Counted from the stretch's first letter, positions 32,986 to 42,514 are shown. The stretch is 49,005 nucleotides of DNA from Maribacter sp. (GCA_022865355.1 JALHST010000312.1:1-49005); one strand, 5' to 3'. The notes: generated by a model from the sequence alone, not told the origin. Made by a program: numbers and translations.

Positions 32986-33483
32986 GTGGTCAGACTGATC
33001 GAATACCTAAAATTTCGTTTTACTTCTACCAATCAACACGGGGTGCACTCCCCTTTTGTGTATGGTTTTATAACAAAATGTTTGTATAGCAAATCAAAGT
33101 TTCAAGGTACTAAAACAGAAAAAGTCATACTAAAATGTGTAGCAAATCTCGATATCGAAACAATATGGATTTCCGATGGGAAGAAGGCAATTAAAAAAAA
33201 GATATCACATACGTTTCCAAAGCTATTTTTCGATGTTAAGCCCTATGATATGGTATGTATTGATATTACTGAATTCGATATTTCGTTTCCATTTTTCTCA
33301 GATCAAATAAAGAACGATACGGTCGTAATCATTGATTCGATCCATAAAAATAACATTAATTTAGCGATATGGGAAACCATAAAAAACAAGGAATCGCTGA
33401 AGGTAACCCTTGATCTGTACTACTGTGGTATCGTTTTTTTAAGAAGGCAGCAGGCCAAGGAACATTTTAAGATTCGGATTTAA
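32986..33483 (+). CDS. Shortened SAM-methyltransferase-like protein
   Basis: A 165-residue protein starting with GTG at 32986; an in-frame stop lies 13 bases upstream and the nearby ATG is out of frame. The N-terminus (STNQHGVHSPFVYGFITKC) and C-terminus (LDLYYCGIVFLRRQQAKEHFKIRI-type) resemble the two ends of a larger flavobacterial class I SAM-methyltransferase family that I recall as about 240 residues. The middle, where the glycine-rich SAM loop should be, is short and lacks it, though VKPYDMVCIDITEF and NDTVVIIDSIHKN look like later strands. It is probably inactive as a methyltransferase. It has an intact frame, so it may have another role. Confidence 0.65.
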   Translation: MVRLIEYLKFRFTSTNQHGVHSPFVYGFITKCLYSKSKFQGTKTEKVILKCVANLDIETIWISDGKKAIKKKISHTFPKLFFDVKPYDMVCIDITEFDISFPFFSDQIKNDTVVIIDSIHKNNINLAIWETIKNKESLKVTLDLYYCGIVFLRRQQAKEHFKIRI

Positions 33484-33522
33484 AGCAGTAATTTACCCTG
33501 GAAACGATACGCTGATATTACG

Positions 33523-33657
33523 ATGAACATCTATATAATTTTAGGAATCGTTGTGGTCATTTATCTAGCTATCTCCTTGACGAACCGAAAAAAATCAAGA
33601 GGGCGCAGATCTAGAAAATTCATGGATGATTACAAACGAACCAACAATAAAAAATAA
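33523..33657 (+). CDS. Small single-pass membrane protein (44 residues)
   Basis: An ATG frame of 44 codons ending in TAA at 33655-33657. Residues 3-19 are strongly hydrophobic (IYIILGIVVVIYLAISL) and the remainder is very basic (RKKSRGRRSRK, then KRTNNKK), giving a membrane anchor with a positively charged cytoplasmic tail. It lies 39 bases after the methyltransferase-like gene and 92 bases before the adenosyltransferase gene on the same strand. No known family is recognised; composition argues that it is real. Confidence 0.6.
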   Translation: MNIYIILGIVVVIYLAISLTNRKKSRGRRSRKFMDDYKRTNNKK

Positions 33658-33749
33658 TGGCAAGGTGCTTCCTTATCAGTTTAGCATGTCCCGGCCGATA
33701 AGAATGCATGCACCTAGCTTCGATACACGGGATGGTAACTTGAACTTCA

Positions 33750-34325
33750 ATGAAAATATATACTAAAACGGGCGACAATGGCACAACCGCATTATTTGGT
33801 GGTACCCGGGTCAAAAAATACCATCTTCGCATAGAAAGTTACGGTACGATCGATGAATTGAATTCCTGGTTGGGCCTCATTCGGGATCAGGAAATAGCAC
33901 TCCCAATAAAAGAGACCCTAAAATTGATCCAAAGCAAACTCTTCACGGCTGGCGCCATCTTGGCCACCGACCCTGATAAATCGATTCTAAAGAGTGGCAA
34001 GGAACGTTTGAATATTCAGAAGATTGGTGCAGAGGACATTGAATTTCTTGAAAAGGAAATGGATAATATGGATGAACACTTAGCGCCTATGACACATTTT
34101 ATTCTTCCTGGCGGCCATACCACGGTGTCATACTGTCACATTTCCCGCACAGTCTGTAGAAGGGCTGAGCGATTGATAGCACATCTTCATGAAAATGAAC
34201 CATTTGAGGATAATGTCCTGATCTACATCAACCGGCTTTCCGACTATTTGTTCGTACTGGCACGAAAATTGTCAAAAGATTTACAAGCCGAAGAAATCAA
34301 ATGGATTCCCGAAAAAAAAGTCTAA
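33750..34325 (+). CDS. Cob(I)alamin adenosyltransferase, PduO type
   Basis: A 191-residue ATP:cob(I)alamin adenosyltransferase that converts cobalamin to adenosylcobalamin. Family motifs are the N-terminal YTKTGDNGTTALFGG (ATP binding), RTVCRRAERLIAHL and NRLSDYLFVLARKL. It makes the coenzyme form needed by methylmalonyl-CoA mutase and by CarH-type light sensors such as the predicted one at 7857. No cobalamin synthesis genes lie nearby, which fits salvage. Confidence 0.92.
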   Translation: MKIYTKTGDNGTTALFGGTRVKKYHLRIESYGTIDELNSWLGLIRDQEIALPIKETLKLIQSKLFTAGAILATDPDKSILKSGKERLNIQKIGAEDIEFLEKEMDNMDEHLAPMTHFILPGGHTTVSYCHISRTVCRRAERLIAHLHENEPFEDNVLIYINRLSDYLFVLARKLSKDLQAEEIKWIPEKKV

Positions 34326-34405
34326 TAAATTCGCTTATTCTTCGTTATCAAAATAACAGTGTAAAAATAATAATGATAAAATAGTCGAAAAAGATGCAAA
34401 ATATC

Positions 34406-34435
34406 TTGGCTATGTGCTTTTAAAAATTATTTTTG
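34406..34435 (+). promoter_or_regulatory. Consensus promoter of the DUF2795 gene
   Basis: TTG at 34406-34408, a 19-base spacer and TATTTTTG at 34428-34435 match the Bacteroidetes consensus; the ATG follows 27 bases later. It is one of the two best promoter matches in the window. Confidence 0.75.
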
Positions 34436-34462
34436 CAAAAATTATAAAATTATACTCTTAAC

Positions 34463-34687
34463 ATGTATTGGACATTAGAACTAGCTTCTTATTTAAGTGA
34501 TGCCCCATGGCCAGCCACCAAGGATGAATTGATCGATTATTCTATCCGCACCGGAGCTCCTTTAGAGGTTGTAGAAAATCTGCAATCTATGGAAGAAGAG
34601 GGCGGTGAGATTTACGAGTCCATCGAAGAAATCTGGCCTGACTATCCTACTGAAGAAGATTACCTCTGGAACGAGGACGAATATTAA
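34463..34687 (+). CDS. DUF2795 domain protein
   Basis: A 74-residue acidic protein of the DUF2795 family: an N-terminal LASYLSDAPWPATKDELIDYSIRTGAP block predicted to form helices, then a very acidic C-terminal tail (EEIWPDYPTEEDYLWNEDEY). The family is widespread next to secA in flavobacteria, as here. Function is unknown. It has its own strong promoter and a terminator after it, so it is an independent, probably highly expressed unit. Confidence 0.88.
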   Translation: MYWTLELASYLSDAPWPATKDELIDYSIRTGAPLEVVENLQSMEEEGGEIYESIEEIWPDYPTEEDYLWNEDEY

Positions 34688-34710
34688 TAATATTACGTTA
34701 ATTCAAACGC

Positions 34711-34738
34711 AAAAGTCTCTTAGGAGGCTTTTTTTTTA
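34711..34738 (+). terminator. Rho-independent terminator after the DUF2795 gene
   Basis: A 9-base stem with one G-T pair (AAAAGTCTC at 34711-34719 with GAGGCTTTT at 34724-34732), a 4-base loop and a run of T, 23 bases after the stop codon. Confidence 0.8.
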
Positions 34739-34896
34739 TGTAATTTTGGCAGGAAAATGGCAGGTTCTGTCTAGAAATATAAACTGGAATACCTTTTGCG
34801 TATTCGGTTTCTGAATTTATTTTCCAAAACAGAAGAACATATAAAAACTACAGAGGGGCCCGGCCCAATAGTTTTACCAACGAATAGAATCAAATT

Positions 34897-37800
34897 ATGA
34901 GTTTATTAAATACGGTATTAAAGGTATTTGTAGGGGACAAATCGAAAAAAGATGTCAAAGCGCTACAGCCTTTGGTCGATCAAATAAAATCATTCGAAGC
35001 CTCGTTGCAAGGATTGAGTCATGACGAACTGCGGGCCAAAACGGCCACCTTTAAGGCCAAGATCCAGGAAAATGTCAAGGAGGTCAATGATAAAATGGAA
35101 GTGCTGCTTGAAGAAGTAAAGGCTTCCTCTGATATTGACAAGAATGAAGATATATATTCTGAAATAGACAAACTTAAAGAAGAAGCCTATAAGATTTCCG
35201 AGGATACGCTAATCGAAATCCTTCCAGAGGCCTTTGCCGTAGTAAAGGAAACAACAAAACGCTTTGTAAACAACACCACACTTACGGTAAATGCCTCCGA
35301 GTTCGACCGCAAATTATCGGGTGATAAGGGCTACGTTATTTTGGATGGCGATAAGGCCGTATGGCAAAATTCATGGGACGCTGCGGGGAAAGCGATCACT
35401 TGGGACATGGTACATTATGACGTGCAGCTCATCGGGGGCATTGCCCTACACCAAGGAAAGATAGCTGAAATGCAAACCGGGGAAGGAAAAACGTTGGTAG
35501 CTACCCTGCCCTTATATTTAAACGCATTGACGGGCAATGGGGCCCATTTAGTAACGGTGAATGATTATCTGGCCAAAAGGGATAGTGCTTGGATGGCGCC
35601 TATCTTCGAGTTCCATGGACTTTCCGTTGATTGCATAGACAATCATAAGCCCAATTCATCGGGAAGAAGGGCTGCATACAATGCCGATATTACCTATGGC
35701 ACCAACAACGAATTCGGTTTTGACTACCTGCGTGATAATATGGCACATACGCCGAAAGATCTGGTACAACGGCCCCACCACTATGCCATTGTAGATGAGG
35801 TAGATTCAGTTTTAGTCGATGATGCACGAACGCCCTTGATTATATCAGGGCCGGTTCCGGAAGGAGATCGCCATGAGTTCAACGAATTAAAACCAAAAGT
35901 GGCCGATATCGTTCAAAAACAACGGCAACATTTAACAGGTGTATTGGCTGAAGCGAAAAAGCTGATCGCCGAAGGAAATACCAAGGAAGGCGGATTTTTA
36001 CTTTTGCGCGTCTTTAGGGGATTGCCAAAAAATAAGGCGCTCATCAAATTTTTAAGTGAAGAGGGGGCAAAACAGTTACTGCAAAAGACTGAAAATTTCT
36101 ATATGCAGGACAACAACCGGGAAATGCCGAAAGTTGATGAAGATCTTTTGTTCGTGATCGATGAAAAAAACAATCAGATCGAACTCAGTGATAAAGGCAT
36201 CGATTATATTTCCGGGGAGCAGAATCGAGACTTTTTTGTAATGCCCGATATAGGCGCCGAAATTGCCAAAATTGAGGAGCAAGATCTCGCCATTGAAAAA
36301 GAAGCCGAACTGAAGGAAGAATTGTTCAAGGATTTTACGATAAAAAGTGAGCGCATACACACGTTGAGCCAATTATTGAAAGCCTATACCCTGTTCGAAA
36401 AAGATGTCGAATATGTGGTAATTGACAATAAAGTGCTTATCGTAGATGAGCAGACAGGTCGTATTATGGATGGCCGCCGCTATTCTGATGGGTTACATCA
36501 AGCGATCGAAGCCAAGGAAAACGTTAAAATAGAGGCCTTGACCCAAACCTTCGCAACGGTCACCTTACAAAACTACTTTAGAATGTACCGCAAACTAGCG
36601 GGAATGACTGGCACTGCCGTTACCGAAGCGGGGGAATTCTGGGAAATTTACAAACTCGATGTTATGGAAATTCCCACAAACCGTCCCATAACGCGTGATG
36701 ACCGAAACGACCTGATCTATAAGACCAAACGGGAAAAATATAATGCGATAATCGACGAGGTAACCCAACTTTCCGAGCATGGTCGTCCCGTATTGATCGG
36801 TACCACTTCTGTAGAAATTTCCGAACTATTGTCAAGAATGTTGGCGATTCGCAAGATCGAACACAATGTGCTGAACGCAAAACTGCATAAAAAAGAGGCC
36901 GATGTAGTGGCCGAAGCCGGTAAGTCTGGGGTAGTCACCATCGCAACGAACATGGCCGGTCGTGGTACCGATATCAAATTGTCCGAAGAAGTCAAAAAAG
37001 CGGGCGGACTTGCCATTGTAGGTACCGAACGCCACGATTCGCGAAGGGTCGATAGACAGTTACGAGGTCGTTCAGGACGGCAAGGAGATCCCGGAAGTTC
37101 GCAGTTTTATGTATCCTTGGAAGATAATTTGATGCGGCTCTTCGGATCGGACAGGGTTGCAAAAATGATGGATAAGATGGGCTTGGAGGAAGGGGAGGTC
37201 ATACAGCATTCGATGATGACGAAGTCAATTGAAAGAGCCCAGAAAAAAGTGGAGGAAAACAACTTTGGCGTGCGTAAGCGCTTGCTTGAATATGACGATG
37301 TGATGAACGCACAACGTGAAGTGGTCTACAAGAGAAGGCGCCATGCCCTGCAAGGGGACCGATTAAAAGTAGATATTGCGAATATGGTCTATGACACGTG
37401 TGAAGTGATTGCAGATACCAATAAGGTCGCCAACGATTATAAAAATTTCGAGTTCGAGCTAATCAAGTATTTCTCTATTACTTCACCGGTTTCAGAACAG
37501 GATTTCGCTCGACTAGGCGTATTGGAAATTGCCAATATCGTTTACAAGAACGCCTATGAACACTACCAGAAAAAGATGGAACGGAACGCACAAACTGCGT
37601 TTCCGGTCATCAAAAAGGTATATGAAGACAATGCCAACAAGTTCGAACGCATCGTGGTACCTTTTACAGACGGAATAAAAAGCCTCAATGTAGTCACCAA
37701 TTTGAAGGATGCCTACGAGACCGATGGTAAACAATTGGTAACCGATTTTGAGAAGAACATTACTTTGGCCATAATCGATGAGGCATGGAAGACCCACTTG

Positions 37801-38259
37801 CGGAAAATGGATGAATTGAAACAGTCGGTACAGTTGGCCGTACACGAGCAGAAAGACCCCTTGTTGATTTATAAATTCGAAGCTTTTGAACTTTTTAAGG
37901 GGATGATCGAAAAGGTCAACAAGGAAGTAGTTTCATTCCTATTCAAAGGAGAATTGCCAACCGCAAACCCCAATGAAATACAAGAAGAAAGAGCTGTTAG
38001 AAGGCCGAAGGAAAATCTTAACACAAGTAAAGACGAGATTCCCAATAGTGATGAATTGGCTGCCCGGAATAGGGCCGCTGGGCAAACACAAGGTCAGCGC
38101 TCCCAGGTGACCGAAACCATCGTTCGTGAACGACCAAAAATTGGTCGGAATGACAAGGTTACAATAAAAAACGTGATGTCGGGCGAAAGTAAGACCATCA
38201 AATTTAAACAGGCAGAACCCTTATTGGATAAAGGAGACTGGGTCTTGACCGAAGATTAA
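34897..38259 (+). CDS. secA: Preprotein translocase ATPase SecA
   Basis: A 1120-residue motor of the Sec pathway. Walker A is QTGEGKTLVA at about 193-202; DEVDSVLVDDARTPLIISG, TNMAGRGTDIKL and HDSRRVDRQLRGRSGRQGDPGSS are conserved. Two acidic insertions (about 65-105 and 340-480), relative to E. coli SecA (901), account for the extra length and are typical of Bacteroidetes. The C-terminal tail keeps a KIGRND start but then reads KVTIKN where SecB- and zinc-binding tails have CPCGSG, so no zinc site is present. A terminator follows 17 bases after the stop. Confidence 0.97.
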   Translation: MSLLNTVLKVFVGDKSKKDVKALQPLVDQIKSFEASLQGLSHDELRAKTATFKAKIQENVKEVNDKMEVLLEEVKASSDIDKNEDIYSEIDKLKEEAYKISEDTLIEILPEAFAVVKETTKRFVNNTTLTVNASEFDRKLSGDKGYVILDGDKAVWQNSWDAAGKAITWDMVHYDVQLIGGIALHQGKIAEMQTGEGKTLVATLPLYLNALTGNGAHLVTVNDYLAKRDSAWMAPIFEFHGLSVDCIDNHKPNSSGRRAAYNADITYGTNNEFGFDYLRDNMAHTPKDLVQRPHHYAIVDEVDSVLVDDARTPLIISGPVPEGDRHEFNELKPKVADIVQKQRQHLTGVLAEAKKLIAEGNTKEGGFLLLRVFRGLPKNKALIKFLSEEGAKQLLQKTENFYMQDNNREMPKVDEDLLFVIDEKNNQIELSDKGIDYISGEQNRDFFVMPDIGAEIAKIEEQDLAIEKEAELKEELFKDFTIKSERIHTLSQLLKAYTLFEKDVEYVVIDNKVLIVDEQTGRIMDGRRYSDGLHQAIEAKENVKIEALTQTFATVTLQNYFRMYRKLAGMTGTAVTEAGEFWEIYKLDVMEIPTNRPITRDDRNDLIYKTKREKYNAIIDEVTQLSEHGRPVLIGTTSVEISELLSRMLAIRKIEHNVLNAKLHKKEADVVAEAGKSGVVTIATNMAGRGTDIKLSEEVKKAGGLAIVGTERHDSRRVDRQLRGRSGRQGDPGSSQFYVSLEDNLMRLFGSDRVAKMMDKMGLEEGEVIQHSMMTKSIERAQKKVEENNFGVRKRLLEYDDVMNAQREVVYKRRRHALQGDRLKVDIANMVYDTCEVIADTNKVANDYKNFEFELIKYFSITSPVSEQDFARLGVLEIANIVYKNAYEHYQKKMERNAQTAFPVIKKVYEDNANKFERIVVPFTDGIKSLNVVTNLKDAYETDGKQLVTDFEKNITLAIIDEAWKTHLRKMDELKQSVQLAVHEQKDPLLIYKFEAFELFKGMIEKVNKEVVSFLFKGELPTANPNEIQEERAVRRPKENLNTSKDEIPNSDELAARNRAAGQTQGQRSQVTETIVRERPKIGRNDKVTIKNVMSGESKTIKFKQAEPLLDKGDWVLTED

Positions 38260-38276
38260 TAATTGACAAAAAGCCT

Positions 38277-38309
38277 AAAAGCGGCGACCAATAGGTCGCC
38301 GCTTTTATT
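38277..38309 (+). terminator. Rho-independent terminator after secA
   Basis: A perfect 13-base stem (AAAAGCGGCGACC at 38277-38289 with GGTCGCCGCTTTT at 38294-38306), a 4-base loop and a T-rich tail. Confidence 0.92.
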
Positions 38310-38393
38310 TTAAGCCTTAAAGTAGGCCAGGCCGGCAAAGTAAAATGTGTCAATCCCTAAATTATGGCCCCTACTTTTTTTTATAATTGAAAC

Positions 38394-39662
38394 ATGGTTA
38401 ATTTTATGCCAAATCAAGGAGATCACTCTCGCCAGAATTTATTTGCTATGGAAAATTCATTGTTGGATGAGGAGCGCTTAAAGGACAAAATTGATTTAGT
38501 CCTTCGCGTCAATTACATTTCTTCTACGTTGGCCATTGTTTTTGCCGCGGTTTGCTTCTATTTACTAAAAATTACCCAAATACTGCCGGAAGCATTCTTG
38601 TTTTTCGGCCTCTTCAATTTAATAAATACCATAGTATTCAAATATCACCAAAAACTTACGGTTACATACAACCTATCGTCGATAGCCGCACTGGCCTGCA
38701 CATTATTGATTACATTGTATAGCGGGGGTATCGGAAGTCCGTTTATTTTTATATTGGCCCTCATTGTCTTTGCGGGTTATGTAACAACGCGTAAATATGG
38801 GCAAGTTTATCTGAACCTAATCTTGTTTTTGGTAATCTTGATTTTTTCCCAAAGTCTACCAGACTTGAGCGTTACTTATAATGTAATTCCCCCTCAATCA
38901 CAGAATCTTTTCAATTTATTTTCCGTGCTTTTTTCAGTATACCTTTTGGGCAATGTTTTTGGGAAAAACCTGTTACGGACGCATCATAGGCTGTATCAGT
39001 CGAAAATGGAGATTGCCCAACAAATAAAAGAGCGCGAAACACTCTTAAAGGAAATTCATCATCGGGTAAAAAACAATCTTCAGACGGTATCAAGTTTATT
39101 AAGCCTGCAATCCCGAAGTATTACCGATGCGAAAATGAAAAGTCTTTTCAAGAGCAGTCAAAATAGGGTTATTTCGATGGCCATGGTGCATGAAATGCTT
39201 TATATGCGTAACGATCTTTCCAAAATCGAATACCACTCGTATGTGCAGGAATTAAGCGAATATTTGATTCGATCATTGAAAGGATCCGACAATCATATTA
39301 AACTCAATATTGATATAAAAAATATAAAATTGGGCATCGATACGGCCATTCCTTTAGGGCTCTTAATAAATGAAGTGATCACCAATGCCTTAAAATATGG
39401 CATTAAAGGTGATGAAGAAGGTGAAATTAGTATTGCGATACAAAAGGAAAATGGCAGCCAATATATCCTGAATATTAGCGATAATGGAACCGGTTATCCA
39501 GAAAACATCGATTTTAAAAGCACGAAGACCTTGGGCTTAAAACTTATACATAATCTTGCTAGACAATTGGAAGGTTCGATAAATCGTGATGCTTCAAAAA
39601 AAGGCACCTTTTATATTGTGAAATTCAAGGAAGTAGGGGCCAAAATCCAAGTTTTGGTATAG
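38394..39662 (+). CDS. Membrane-bound sensor histidine kinase (HisKA_2 type)
   Basis: A 422-residue histidine kinase. Six hydrophobic segments between about residues 40 and 190 form a membrane sensor module without a large periplasmic loop. The HisKA_2 domain follows, with the phosphoacceptor H222 in LLKEIHHRVKNNLQ. The ATPase domain has the N-box NEVITNALKYG at 326-336 and the G-boxes DNGTG at 363-367. There is no response regulator next to it, so it is an orphan kinase. The stimulus is unknown. The start could also be the Met at codon 19 (38448). Confidence 0.88.
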   Translation: MVNFMPNQGDHSRQNLFAMENSLLDEERLKDKIDLVLRVNYISSTLAIVFAAVCFYLLKITQILPEAFLFFGLFNLINTIVFKYHQKLTVTYNLSSIAALACTLLITLYSGGIGSPFIFILALIVFAGYVTTRKYGQVYLNLILFLVILIFSQSLPDLSVTYNVIPPQSQNLFNLFSVLFSVYLLGNVFGKNLLRTHHRLYQSKMEIAQQIKERETLLKEIHHRVKNNLQTVSSLLSLQSRSITDAKMKSLFKSSQNRVISMAMVHEMLYMRNDLSKIEYHSYVQELSEYLIRSLKGSDNHIKLNIDIKNIKLGIDTAIPLGLLINEVITNALKYGIKGDEEGEISIAIQKENGSQYILNISDNGTGYPENIDFKSTKTLGLKLIHNLARQLEGSINRDASKKGTFYIVKFKEVGAKIQVLV

Positions 39663-39772
39663 GTTTTCTTCTACGATCTTTGGTTTATGCTCAATTGATT
39701 GCATAGGTCGACCCAAGTTTCACTTTGATATATTATCGTTATATTTAAACCTCATATTCAAAACAGTTTTTA

Positions 39773-42304
39773 ATGTTGAAAAGACTATTGCCCCTACTCC
39801 TTTTTTATGGTTTCGCGCTACACGGCCAAGACTATTTCCTTAAGAAATTCGAACCTTACAACACGGCAATCCCTTCCCCGGAGCAATTCTTGGGATATGG
39901 CATTGGCGAACATCATACGCGCCATGACTTGATCGTTGCCTATCTTGAAAAGTTAGCCCAAGTTTCGGATAGGGCATCCTTTCACTATTATGGTAAAACT
40001 TATGAAGGAAGAAAATTGGTGATTTTGACGGTTACCTCCCCAGAAAATTTATCAAACCTCGACCAGATCAAACAGGAACATCTGACATTTACCGATCCAA
40101 CCAAAAATGTATCGAATTATGGAGATGTACCGATTTTTATAAATCTAGCCTATAACGTTCATGGTAATGAACCTTCTAGTTCTGAAGCCGCTTTATTGGC
40201 AGCATATACATTTGTAGCCTCCGAAAACCCGGAAATAGTAAACTACTTAAAGAATGCCGTGATTTTTATCGATCCTACCATAAATCCGGATGGCCGAGAC
40301 CGACATACCCAATGGGCGAATTCTTATCAGGGGTCGCCTGAAGTCGCCGATCCCGCCGATGCCGAACATAATGAGTATTGGCCTGGGGGACGCACTAGCC
40401 ATTATTGGTTTGATTTAAATCGCGATTGGCTTTTGGCCATAAATCCTGAAAGTCAGGGAAAATTGACCTGGTATCATGAATGGTACCCTAATGTCGTCAC
40501 CGATTTTCATGAAATGGGCAGTCAAAGTACTTTTTTCTTTGAACCCATGAAGACCAACGGATCGCTCGAACCCATAATGCCAAAGGAAAATTACGTAGAC
40601 CTCAACACTATGTTCGGGGATTATTTTGCAAAGGCCATGGATAGTATCGGCTCCCTATATTTTACGAAGGAAGTATTTGACGGCACCTATCCGGGCTATG
40701 GTTCTTCATACCCTGATTTACAAGGGGGGTTAGGACTTTTATTTGAACAGGCGAGTTCAAGGGGCCATAAACAAACTACCGCTTTTGGGGAGATTACTTT
40801 TCCGTTTACGATACGAAATCAATATATTTCTGGAATCACAACGGTAAGGGCGGCAGTCGAGAACAAAGCCTACCTTTATAAATATCAGCAAGATTTCTTT
40901 AAAAGTGCACTCAACAATGCCGTCAAGGGTAAAGTTAAAGGCTATGCCTTTGGAGATATCCACGATCAAAACCGGACCAAGGCGTTCATTGATAAACTAT
41001 TGCTGCATAGAATCGACGTATACAAATCTGGTGCAAACTACGTTGTACCTACCAAACAAAATCAATATAGAATGGTTCAGACCATGTTCGAAACCTATAA
41101 GAAATATAGGGATAGTGTCTATTATGATGCCTCTGCCTGGTCTATGGCCAATTTCTATAATATGAAATATCGACCGGTCGCAACCCTAACATTAGGGGAT
41201 AAAATTACAACCACCGATAATTTATTCAATGTTGTACCGGTTCAAAAATCGAAGTATGCCTATATTATCGACTGGGAAGACTACAACGCACCAGCCGCTT
41301 TGAATTATTTACAGGAAAACGGTTTGGTCGTTTCTTCGTCTTCCAGGCCATTTAGGGCCAAAGTGGGTGCTGAAGGTAAGGAATTCGGTTATGGTACGCT
41401 TGTGTTACCGGTAAGTCTCCAAAAGAAAAATGAGGAGGAAATCTTTGCCTTGATCCAAAAGGCCCAACAAAAATTCGACGTACCGATGTATGCCGTAAAT
41501 TCAGGATACAACATCCAGGGCATTGATCTGGGAAGCCGCTTCGTAACTCCTTTGAAAAAACCAAAGGCCGTAATGCTCATCGGCAATGGGACCAGTTCAT
41601 ATGAGGCCGGGGAAGTCTGGCATTTGTTGGATACACGCGTGCATATGCCCATAACCAAGATACCTATGCGCAACTTTGATAGGGCCGATTTCGACGAATA
41701 CAATACGATGGTCATAGTTTCCGGGCGTTATAATCTGAACGAAAAACAACAAGCCAAAATCAAGGATTGGATAAGCAAAGGAAATACCCTCGTCACAATA
41801 GGTTCTGCGTCAAAATGGGCCATTGATAAAAAATTGGTAAAGGAAAAATTGACGGGTGCCGTAAAGGATTCCATTAAGAAAGATTCTATTCCGGTGATTC
41901 GCAAGCCGTATGCAGATGCCGAAGAAAATTTAGGCAAGGAAAGTGTCGGAGGCGTCATTTTAAAAGTAGATTTAGATAGTACCCATCCATTAGCATTTGG
42001 GTATGTCGACACCAATATTCCCGTATATAAAAACAATGAAGTTTGGCTTGCGCCAAGCAAAAATGCCTATGCTACGGTTGCGAAATATACCCAAGATCCA
42101 CAAATCGATGGATTCATTACCGATAAAAACCTGAATGAATTTGTAAAACCATCTGCCTCACTCATCGTGAGTAAAGTGGGTAGTGGCCGTGTGATTCTAT
42201 TTGCCGATGACCCAAATTTTAGGGGGGCCTGGTATGGTACAAACCGATTGTTTCTAAACGCCTTGTTCCTGAGGGATTTAATCGATGTCCCAGAGAATCC
42301 TTAA
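39773..42304 (+). CDS. Secreted M14-family zinc carboxypeptidase
   Basis: An 843-residue exported peptidase with a signal peptide (ending FALHGQ). The zinc ligands of family M14 are visible as H130-G-N-E133 and H246 in TDFHEMG, with NPDGR at 171-175 as the conserved substrate-pocket loop; a later LLFEQASSRGH is the likely place of the catalytic Glu. The second half (from about 430) is an extra domain with a glutamine-amidotransferase-like look (MLIGNGTSSYEAGEVW, NTMVIVSGRYN), common in the Bacteroidetes members. It probably digests peptides in the periplasm or outside the cell. Confidence 0.9.
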   Translation: MLKRLLPLLLFYGFALHGQDYFLKKFEPYNTAIPSPEQFLGYGIGEHHTRHDLIVAYLEKLAQVSDRASFHYYGKTYEGRKLVILTVTSPENLSNLDQIKQEHLTFTDPTKNVSNYGDVPIFINLAYNVHGNEPSSSEAALLAAYTFVASENPEIVNYLKNAVIFIDPTINPDGRDRHTQWANSYQGSPEVADPADAEHNEYWPGGRTSHYWFDLNRDWLLAINPESQGKLTWYHEWYPNVVTDFHEMGSQSTFFFEPMKTNGSLEPIMPKENYVDLNTMFGDYFAKAMDSIGSLYFTKEVFDGTYPGYGSSYPDLQGGLGLLFEQASSRGHKQTTAFGEITFPFTIRNQYISGITTVRAAVENKAYLYKYQQDFFKSALNNAVKGKVKGYAFGDIHDQNRTKAFIDKLLLHRIDVYKSGANYVVPTKQNQYRMVQTMFETYKKYRDSVYYDASAWSMANFYNMKYRPVATLTLGDKITTTDNLFNVVPVQKSKYAYIIDWEDYNAPAALNYLQENGLVVSSSSRPFRAKVGAEGKEFGYGTLVLPVSLQKKNEEEIFALIQKAQQKFDVPMYAVNSGYNIQGIDLGSRFVTPLKKPKAVMLIGNGTSSYEAGEVWHLLDTRVHMPITKIPMRNFDRADFDEYNTMVIVSGRYNLNEKQQAKIKDWISKGNTLVTIGSASKWAIDKKLVKEKLTGAVKDSIKKDSIPVIRKPYADAEENLGKESVGGVILKVDLDSTHPLAFGYVDTNIPVYKNNEVWLAPSKNAYATVAKYTQDPQIDGFITDKNLNEFVKPSASLIVSKVGSGRVILFADDPNFRGAWYGTNRLFLNALFLRDLIDVPENP

Positions 42305-42514
42305 CTCGGTTGACTGGTATAGGTGCCATAAAAATTGCTATCTTCTGGCGAAATGTGAAAGACGTCGAATAGGTCGGATGAACGGGAGAATTTCGGAAAC
42401 CTTTGACAATCCCTTCCACCACGGGAGGCAATGGGCATGATGAGTAGTCAACAAAAATGAAATTTTAATTGATAATTAATAAGCGCATAACAAATAACCA
42501 ATGAAACCATATAG

